This document shows positions 56,463 to 64,000 of a stretch of DNA of 64,000 nucleotides, piece by piece. Position numbers and translations under genes: made by a program. Source of the DNA: Cladorhizidae sp. MBARI D1340-BT2 (Eukaryota > Porifera > Demospongiae > Poecilosclerida > Cladorhizidae); assembly GCA_028752905.1 (NCBI GenBank), contig JAQNBH010000013.1:12827397-12891396 (forward strand), in the 5' to 3' direction. Positions within the stretch are counted from its first letter, which is position 1. Each line of letters opens with the position of its first letter. The notes below the pieces were generated by a model. That model worked only from the letters and a program-made list of their open reading frames with translations, was not told where the DNA came from and ran no database searches.

Positions 56463-57911
56463 AGTGGTATAGGAAGATCATTTGGTTAGGGGGGGCCCAT
56501 ATTAGTAACCTTAAGTATTAGAGATGTGGATGATTTTTTGGTGATTATATAATTGGCAATGACTATGTTTTACAATATAAGAATACAATATAATTATTAC
56601 CAAAAAATCCAAAATAGTTCCTTCCTACTTGTGTTCACAGATATAAATTCTTCCGCTATCTCTCGTAAGTCAAGTGAATCGTTTTTTGATTGATGTATAT
56701 ATAATAAAAACAAGTTATTCAGTCTGCAGTGGGTCATTGAACTTCTCAAGTATGTTTTTCTTCTTTGTAAAGATGAAAACGAACGTTCTGCTGTGGCAGA
56801 GGTAACTGGGCAAGTGAAATACAGTTTTAAGAGTTTATCAACTTCACCCAACATGCCTTGATAGATTTCTGATTGATTCATAGCATCTGTAATAGTTAGG
56901 TATGCTTGTTATTTTTGTAACAGCACAAGTTGAACGTGCAGTTTTGATGGCATCAGGAAACATTGAAAGGTGAATCATCAACTGGTCTTGATCAACATCA
57001 TATTGCCTGTCCACGGCACTGCAAAATAGGCAATGAACATCTGATTAAGACATCTTTAATATTACTAAATATGGTTTCTGCCTTATTATTTGGCAATTGA
57101 ATAAGACCTATAGTGTCTTCATGGATGTGATAAATATCATCCACCCATCGAATTGAGAGAAACATCTGTTCCTGATGTGAAACATCAGTAGCCTCATCAT
57201 AATAGCAAATCACAAAGCAGTCTTAATTTCTGCCAGTATTGTTCTCAAAACATTTTGGCCCGTAATATTATTAATTATACAAGGAGAAATGTACTCCCTT
57301 TTTTGAATCCATGTTTTCACTCACAATCTTTAGTTAAGAGCAGTAAAAGTTGGTATAAATTACCTTCAAAATTGTCATTATCTTCTTTGTACCCTCGACG
57401 AGGAAGCCCCTGTCGTACTAGATATTGAATGCTAGTAAGAAGTTTCATCAACATAAATCTGTGATGCTTTTGGTTGGTAGCATGCTGAGTAGCTAACTTT
57501 GTACCAACTCCTAGGGTCTGAGTATTGGAAGCAGCCAATTTTAGCAAAGCTTCTCTGTGCATGCAGCTGCTCTCATGCTCCCTAAACCTTTGAAGGGCTT
57601 TCTTCCAATTTGCAAACCCTTCAGTAATAAATGCTGATTTTTAATAGTTAGGAAAGGGCATTACGACAATGTACGCAGAAAACTCTGTGTTTGGATGTAC
57701 AAACTGTGATCCAGGGGTACAGTTTAAACCAACATGGTTGTATTCGCCTTAAATGTGATTTTTTATGGCCGCTTTTCTTATCAGTGTAGAAGGTTACTGA
57801 CTCTGTAATATCAGATGGTTGATTAAAAGTGGTCAAGTCAATACAACATTGACAGTCATGTGGGCCTGGTTCAACCATTACATCCTTCAGTACCAGAGTC
57901 ACAAGTGCCAC
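56463..57911 (-). pseudogene. ZMYM1-like hAT transposase, fragmented
   Basis: Order on the minus strand: zinc-finger region QPCWFKLYPWITVCTSKHRV with FCVHC (57740-57650), HREALLKLAA and MLMKLLTSIQYLVRQGLPRR (57560-57400), QEQMFLSIRWVDDIYHIHED (57170-57110; first catalytic block), PILQCRGQA (57010; the YDGA block that should follow is broken), and the dimerisation domain ATAERSFSSLQRRKTYLRSS with MTHCRLNNLFLLYIH (56790-56690). Stops and gaps separate all blocks, and the middle part (HCxxHxLNL to TRW) is absent. A terminal-repeat candidate, CAGTGGTATAGGAAG, starts at 56463. Confidence 0.85.
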
Positions 57912-58229
57912 CTAGATTTGATATATTTAGCAAGCTGTGTGTATTCATAGCCCTAGTAGAATACCTCTGTCATCTTGACATTCAGATTGAGAAGCTGATC
58001 TTTCAAGTTTCTTCCGTGAAACACTATCAGCTTCACAGGTGGCACCTAGATTTTGACAGATTGTTATCAAAAGAATTAGCTGGCTGTGTTCAACTGTACC
58101 TTTGTCTCCCTGAGCTGAGGGGTAGGAAGCATTTTGGAATTGGTCAGGCGAAAGTGTGTGCGGGGGAGGGGGATACATGAAAAGAAATATCATGGTAATT
58201 GAAAAGAATATATATACCTGGAATAAACC

Positions 58230-58892
58230 TAGTTTGAAATAAGTTCCCAAGTTCCCGAACACTCGGAGTCTGTGCTCATTGTTCCTCACAAATTCATTTG
58301 CAATTGTGACTAGACCAAGGCGATCCAAAGCTTCTTTGTAGTATCATTAGATGATTAAGTCGATCGTGTTTCATAGTACTTCGTAAGTATGTTTTTATTC
58401 TTTTCATGCAGGAAAAACATATTTCACTTGCAGCATTCGTAGCAGGCATGACAAGGATTAGACTGACAACCCAGCACACCTGCTTAAAAAATGCACATTG
58501 ACTATCAGAAAGATTGTGAAGAAAAGTCAAGATATCTTTCAGTGTTACAGTTCCATCTGACTCACGTGAGCTAAAACTTGATTGAAGTTGAGTTGAAAGC
58601 TCACTCTTATTGAAGTCATCTCCATAAAAGGAAACAACTTCACTTAACTCAGCAGTACAGCTTTTACAAGCAATTCTTCAAGATTTTGTTAAAGAGCATA
58701 TCCTGGCTGATCAAAGCGATCTTGAATTGCTGACATGGCCAAGTCTATTGCTTCAAAGTAAAAGCAACGATAATAATCTTCAACTGCAGTGTACTGATGA
58801 GATTCTCCTGTTCCATTCTCAAAACGCTTTGGAGCTTTTCGATTCCGAAAAACGTTATAAAAATGGATCATTTCGGGACTCTTAGCATCCAT
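58230..58892 (-). pseudogene. ZMYM1-like hAT transposase, C-terminal part
   Basis: The minus strand reads VFRNRKAPKRFENGTGESHQ and EDYYRCFYFEAIDLAMSAIQ then DRFDQPGY (58870-58700), the dimerisation domain ILVMPATNAASEICFSCMKR with IKTYLRSTM (58470-58390), and LGLVTIANEFVRNNEHRLRV FG-type end (58320-58240). The usual SER is SEI. It is probably the 3' part of the hAT whose N-terminal exon is split at 59662/63032. Confidence 0.8.
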
Positions 58893-59611
58893 GCCAACCT
58901 GGCTTGGTCAAATACCTGGACAACTGATGGTGGTTTTGTTCCATTCCCTGGCCATTATGTACATTAGTGGTTCTTTCCTATGCACTTTTATTCATCTTGC
59001 ACTGTAGCTATTTACTCAAGATCTCTAAAGGATTGTACTCCACCTATTTTTATAGGTTAGCTATTATTATCTGGTGTTTTTAATCTGGATTATTGTATTA
59101 GTATGACACTCGGATTAGACTAAACCAAGTTGGATGATAGAATTAAGGCCTTGTGCAAACATGGCTCTAGTATACAGCTCAGTTAAAATAAGTTAAACTA
59201 GTTATTTACTTTGAAATGGATCATAAATACATTGTCCTGATAATGCAAACTCTATTTTGCCTTTATTGCTGGTGGTTGAGCCTAATAAATTTTTCTAGCA
59301 CTGTGAATTTTAATGCTACAGTAACATAATACAGTGTCAGTGACCACATGAACAAGGTAGCTGGCATCACTAGATGCCATGATTGGCAGTGCTGAATCAG
59401 CTTATAGTCCTGGACTCCTAGTCTAAATTTTGAAAAATGCAAAAAATCTCAGGACTGTCCTGGACCATGGATGGTTGGCATGTAGCTATGTTTTAGATAT
59501 AAAATAATGCCTTGCTACTCTAGTTATATTATAGCTGTGATGCAGTACAGATAAACCTAAGCTAGCTATAATGCTCAGCTCAGTTTTAAATAGATACATA
59601 CCTCTCATCTT
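58893..59611. other. No gene recognised
   Basis: Expected position of the middle of the host hAT, but no transposase block is readable. GGACTGTCCTGGACC and GGTTGGCATG near 59450-59481 resemble the right end of an hAT of the 9258 type; no partner found. Confidence 0.4.
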
Positions 59612-59662
59612 TTCCTTTTCCTTTTCCTTTTCCAAATAACCGCTTTGGAAACTTGTAGAGCC
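59612..59662 (-). pseudogene. Right half of the split hAT N-terminal exon
   Basis: Minus strand: LYKFPKRLFGKGKGKGKDER followed by donor AG|GTATGT at 59612. It continues the exon part at 63032-63290 and matches 5812-5853 of the uninterrupted copy, with an extra (GGAAAA)n expansion (TTTTCC units at 59608-59632). Confidence 0.75.
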
Positions 59663-59925
59663 TATTACAGGGGGGTAATTTCCATATGAAAGTTGGGGGG
59701 GCCAAAAGCAGTATTAAAGCTGCTTACTCTAGTGGAGTCTCTAGGGGAGTCTCTAGATACTCATCCAGGATATTTTGAAAAATAGGAGTAATTCGAACTA
59801 CAGACTTTGGGGTAAATTAGTGTTGAAATTATTTTCAATTTAGTAATCACCCGAACACATAACATAACCAGATGACAAACAGTATACTAGCACTAACATC
59901 TAAGAGAGACTATCATTCACATCTA

Positions 59926-62458
59926 CTAAGAAATGGAAAAGTGGCCGAAGATCGATGAGCGCCTCTCTACTCTATCCACAAAGTCATTTGTCATTTGCTT
60001 GAGGCTCAGTTCCTTCACCAGCTCTTTATGCACTGTGCATGTCATGAGATGATTGAGGCGGTTGTTCGACATTGTTGTACGAAGGTAAGACTTCACCCTT
60101 CTCAGTGCACTGAAGGCTCGTTCAGAGCTTGCATTAGTTGCTGGCATAACCAGAACAACCTTGACCAAAGACATGACCTCTGGTATGAGGGGCCAGATGC
60201 TTTTGTTCTTTTTGAGGAAATCAACGACATCTTGCAATGTATCACCACAACCTTCATCTTGACTGAAACTGTGATAGGACTCTGCCATTATAGATAGCTG
60301 GATTCTTAAGGTATCAGGGTCAAACTCATTGTAGAACTCACATAGTTCGTCAACATTTTGTGAGACATCCTCCCCCAATGTTCCTTTCACTAGGACCTTC
60401 TCACAGGTTGCATATGTGGTGTAGTCCTTCTGATTAAAACGCTCTTCAATGCAGCTATCCACAGCCTCAAAATAGATTTGGCGGTAATAGTTCTCTACAT
60501 TGGTGTGGTGCTCATGTTGAGCATTACCTTCACTATACCTTGATGGCATCTTACGGTGACGTGGAAGTGAAGGCTCCTTTAGTTCCAATTTCACAGCAGC
60601 TTGAGTTACTTTTGTCCAATGTAGGCTTGCATCCCTGTCTGATCGTATTCCTCGTAGTACAGTGACGGATAGCTTGGCATTCGCTTGAGCATCCACTGCA
60701 CATAGCTCTGCCCTCTGAAGGCAAGTGCTGAGGTTATCTGAATGTGAAAGTACTACAATGGCAAGCTGAAGACCATAGAAGAAACTAAAAGTTTGCATTT
60801 TAGTCTCCACTCCAATTATTCTTGCCTTCATTTCAGAGTCTTTGACTTGGTCTTGTGCCCAGTCCCATAGGATCATGAGAGTGCCATAATTTTTCAGAAT
60901 AGCACTCAGTGATGCTGCTCAGACGGTCCACCTTGTTGGGCAGAGGATTCTCAGAGTTGGTGAGTCAATATTGTCTACATGGAGATCATGTTCCATTTGC
61001 CCCAGAATTTCTGATAGCTTTCTGCGGAATACTGCCTCTCTTTTTGGACTCTTCTTTATAAATTTAGTAATTTCATAAGCCACATCAAGCGTGTCTTTCA
61101 ACAAGGAAATATTTTTTATTGTATCCCCAACAGCAAGATTAAGCGAGTGGCAATAGCAGTGTGTTAGCAGACATTTTTCATTCAGTTTCTTGATTTGTGC
61201 AGCAACCCCATTTTTTGTTCCAGTCATGGTCGAACATCCGTAATAACATTGCCAACGGGCATCTTGAATTTTGAGATTCATGTGTAGCAGCACATCTTTT
61301 ATGCAAGCAACAATTGTGTCTGCATTGGTCTGAGAAACTGACATCAGACCAATATATTCCTCACGTACTGTCATCTCATTCACCCAACGTATGCAAATCA
61401 CAAGTTGTTCAATGTTGCTCGCATCTGTACTCTCATCAGCCAAGATACTGTAACATCCAGATTCAGCTATGTCAGCTGCTATACCATGAAGCACTTTTAG
61501 AGCCATGATTTGTAAGATTTCATTCTGAGCATCTGGACTGATATGCTTGTCGTAAGACTTTTCAATCCATTTACAAAGCACTTTATCATCTTCAGCTCGC
61601 AGAAGGAGGAGTTGCTTGAAATTTGACTCCTCCTCTTGCTTGCTCTTACGAAGGGCAATGCCCTGGCGGGCAAGATAGGATACACTTTGAATGATTTTCA
61701 GGAGGCAGTTCCTATTTTCCTCTTTCTGACTCTTAAGCTGCTCCTTCAGCTGCTCATCAATATGACAAGGTTGAGTTAACATAGCAACTGTATGCTTGTG
61801 ACATAGCGAGCTTTCGTGCTTATGGAAACCCTCGTTTTTACACAGAGCATTTTTCCAATTTCTGAACCCATCAGACAAGAAGGAGGTTTCAGACCTTGTA
61901 TCCAGCTTAAGCAGTCCCTTCAAATTGGCTGTGCCACAAGTGTGGCAAATAATAGTGTCTGAAATTGGAAGATAATGCAGCCATGAAAATTGCGAGTACC
62001 AGGCTGGTTGGAATGCTCGTTGATGACCCATCTTGCTTTTAGGGTATTTGATGTTGATTGGCTGGTAGGAAACTTGAGGAAGGGTATCCAGAGTCAGGGA
62101 TATTCTACTGGCTTCTTGTTGCTGCTCCTGAGAGATATCAAAAGTACTTGTAGCTTGAGTCAAAGTCTAATTTTGCAAAAACAACTACAACAACAGGGTC
62201 TGTCAATATATGATTGTTTAATAAGGATTCACTGACATCAGAGGCTGAGATGCCACATAAAAATTGAGAGGCTTAATGTTGTTATCATGTGATGGATTAT
62301 GACAGACGTACCTGTTCAGATTCTTCTGGGTTTTCTTCAACCTGTACATCTTGGCTATCAGATCCTTGGGCTTGATCATCAGCCTTCTCCTCAGACTCCC
62401 TATGTCTCTTAGTTGGACTTTGACAAAACCTTAACAAGGAGGCTTGTCTTTTAGGCAT
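59926..62458 (-). pseudogene. ZMYM1-like hAT transposase, two exons, one nonsense codon
   Basis: Exon 1 62458-62312 (49 codons, MPKRQASLLRF..., donor CAG|GTACGT), exon 2 62166-59926 (acceptor AAAATTAG, phase 0): 795 codon positions. Domains: TTF zinc finger about residues 75-160 (FQPAWYSQFSWLHYLPISDT, CHTCG, FRNWKNA), LADESTDASNIEQLVICIRW (first Asp), QCYYGCSTMTG (second catalytic Asp of the usual CYDGAS is Tyr), LTHCYCHSLNLAVGDTIK, LCPTRWTV, RFNQKDY, dimerisation domain ATNASSERAFSALRRVKSYL (catalytic Glu kept). A single in-frame TGA at 60921-60919 replaces the Arg of TRWTVR (CGA to TGA). Apart from these, the frame is open throughout, so inactivation is recent. Confidence 0.92.
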
Positions 62459-63026
62459 GATTCACTCTGCAGCAGCACTAGCTAATTTCTCAATATATGG
62501 CCTGCTACACTGTTAGGATTCACTCTTATATTGCTTAGTATTCCGAATAATGATTAACAGCACATTAGGTTTATTGCAGAATGCAGTGGAGAGCTTACTT
62601 ATATAGGAACTCCACTGCTGTCATGGCAAAATCAAAATGAACCAATGAAATACATGAACTATATAAATGTCAAAATGATCCTAACAGCTAAAATGATCCT
62701 CACACCTAAAGTGTTAGTTCCATGGTATGGTCTGAGGCTTGTTTGGTGGTTGAGTTGTCACGCTATTATTCCTGACATACACTAAGTGGTCACATGTATT
62801 GAACCGATTAGGGAACAAAGTTGTTGTTTTTAACCAATATTAAGGTGTTGTTCTATGGTGTTGTTCTATCTAGCATATTTCACACCAATTACAATTATGA
62901 ATGTGCTATAACTTGTTAGTCAACACCTTCAACAGCTTGCGAAAACTCCCTTAGAAAACTTGTTTTGGCCAAAAGTTGGGGGGGGGGGCCATGACCCCCC
63001 GACCCCCACCAGAAATTATCCCCCTG
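62459..63026. other. 5' untranslated and subterminal region of the hAT element
   Basis: Promoter side of the transposase. AT-rich, with GATCCTAACAGCTAAAATG and GATCCTCACACCTAAAG direct repeats at 62670-62715, and G/C runs near the end. No TATA box could be assigned. Confidence 0.45.
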
Positions 63027-63031
63027 TATTA

Positions 63032-63359
63032 GGCTGGAATTGGTCAGGAATTTTACTGTTTCGTGGATGATCCGCTCGCTATAACACTAAAATAGTATGC
63101 GAAAAAAATGTAGGGGCATGGTTTGGTGGGCTTCATTTGAATTTTGAAATAAGACAACTTGGCTGGAGAAGAGTCTGAGAGTGCTCTCAGTAAAGATTAG
63201 AAAGTTGCTTGATAACTGGAGGTTGGTATTGAACTTTGGTCCAGCAGCTGCTGGGTGTGCCGACCAGTTCCTACCCCCCTGCTGAGATTCCAAGTTAGGA
63301 GATTGAGATTGGGAAGCTAATTTAAAATAACTTCCAAATTTCTTCTGTGACATCTTCAA
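63032..63359 (-). pseudogene. Left half of the split hAT N-terminal region (host of the 3.36-kb hAT)
   Basis: ATG at 63359 starts MKMSQKKFGSYFKLASQSQS, a typical short-motif start of a ZMYM1-like hAT. 63032-63290 matches 5545-5811 in inverted orientation. The coding frame DQFQPN is cut at TATTA by the hAT element. Together with 59612-59662 and possibly 58230-58892, it forms one older element. Confidence 0.75.
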
Positions 63360-63401
63360 ACACTATGAGTTGACTTTACCAGTGGCATCCACTGTCTAGA
63401 A

Positions 63402-64000
63402 CAGGGATTCTCAACCATTGCTCCATCATTTACCCCCTCAGTCTGATGTATTTCGACAATTACCCCTACAAAAATTTGCATAGCCATCATAATGGCACAG
63501 AAAAGTAAGAAGATAAGAAAACACATTTATTGTCTAGGTTTTGCATAAAATATAGTTGATAATATACTTTGATAAAGAAAGAAATTATATAGTCCATTCG
63601 TAGAACCCTGATTCACATAAGTATGTAGAAACAAAAGGAAGAAGCACTTGAAGGCACGCTGAGTAAGAAGTTGGGGAATGAATCTGTGAATTTTATCCAA
63701 ATATCAACACCAACTTTTAAAATTCTTCTCTAAGATTAGCAGAGGATTGAAGATCAATCAGCTCAACTTTTGCTGTGTCGTCATCTTTCATTTCTGACTT
63801 CAGTGGTAAAAGGTCTTATTATCCATCTCTCTGTAGGAATCATGTCTTTTGAAAAGTAGCCAGTGAAGTTTTCCTTCAAGATTTTCAAATGATCTGTGAT
63901 GTCTTCATTTATCTCAGTTAACAAACACACTAGGTCTTTCACTAATGACGTCATCCAAGTTTGGAAAATTTGCCAAGTTACTTTGATGAACTCTTCATGC
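63402..64000 (-). pseudogene. hAT transposase, ZBED5/SCAND3-like, C-terminal part
   Basis: CAGGGATTCTCAACC at 63402 is a Charlie-type hAT end. The minus strand then encodes the C-terminal half of this group: INEDITDHLKILKENFTGYF and WIIRPFTTEV (63930-63790), after a shift VELIDLQSSANLREEF (63770-63720), and VLLPFVSTYLCESGFYEW (63645-63590), where SGF is the dimerisation block. Frameshifts near 63785 and 63715. The N-terminal half lies beyond the right edge. Confidence 0.8.

Larger units (their letters stand above)
59668..63026 (-). mobile_element. Almost complete 3.36-kb hAT element with TIRs and TATTA duplication
   Basis: Left end CAGGGGGGTAATTTC (59668), right end complementary (GAAATTATCCCCCTG ending 63026): 15-bp inverted repeats with one mismatch, plus GGGGGGCC subterminal tracts. 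TATTA flanks both sides (59663-59667, 63027-63031) and occurs once in the uninterrupted homologue (TAATA at 5807-5811, opposite strand). So the borders and a 5-bp target duplication are directly demonstrated. The element carries one two-exon ZMYM1-like transposase on the minus strand. Confidence 0.95.

Overview
The window looks like nuclear DNA of an early-branching animal. A demosponge such as an Amphimedon-like species is my best guess, from the general look of the DNA and the transposon families; nothing in the sequence proves it. It is eukaryotic: short exons joined by GT-AG introns, AT-rich spacers, many minisatellites, and class I and II transposons of animal type. There are no bacterial operons, CRISPR arrays or recognisable tRNA/rRNA genes.

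Only a few segments look like host genes. (1) Minus strand, 37717 to 29189: a five-exon single-pass membrane protein with signal peptide, one F5/8-type-C (discoidin) domain, a Thr/Ala/Pro-rich mucin-like stalk, a transmembrane helix and a proline-rich tail. Every splice phase agrees, and this is the best-supported host gene. A broken paralogue of its last exon lies at 41751-42006, followed by a tail expanded by tandem 27/36-bp repeats. (2) Kinesin-12 (KIF15)-like sequence: degraded motor exons on the plus strand (43.68-48.81 kb) and clean coiled-coil exons on the minus strand (50.28-49.53 kb). (3) Two small unrecognised minus-strand terminal exons (42171-42317, 46420-46545).

The rest is mostly mobile DNA. 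hAT transposases dominate: ZMYM1/TTF-finger copies at 1-1019, 5545-5853, 22691-24813, 38278-40055, 56597-57911, 58230-58892 and an almost complete one at 59668-63026; a different hAT family at 20354-26290; a short TIR-bounded hAT at 9258-10334; and a ZBED5/SCAND3-like one entering from the right edge. A Merlin element with its catalytic triad still readable sits at 21.2-22.7 kb, with a second Merlin fragment at 5.85-6.46 kb. LINE pieces (endonuclease 7.66-8.06 kb, RT 52.07-52.33 and 54.47-55.25 kb), Ty3/gypsy pieces (27.5-28.5, 52.85-53.56 kb) and a relic of an unnamed invertebrate repeat-gene family (2.55-4.72 kb) fill in. Nesting is explicit: Merlin and a ZMYM1-hAT together split another hAT; the 3.36-kb hAT sits inside an exon of yet another hAT, whose uninterrupted homologous site occurs at 5.8 kb; and a 0.6-kb duplication carries two insertions in one copy and none in the other.

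Tandem repeats occupy roughly 8-9 kb: a 30-bp array with one long open frame (12.18-14.93 kb), 61-bp and 28-bp arrays (16.6-19.8 kb), the 27/36-bp receptor-tail array (41.0-41.75 kb), a ~50-bp array (49.0-49.4 kb) and a 29-bp array (50.3-51.8 kb) in which each unit carries a splice-donor-like sequence on the minus strand. The window shows no new gene system that I can defend. The most interesting items are the receptor and its repeat-expanded paralogue, the two-stranded kinesin locus, and the datable transposon nests.
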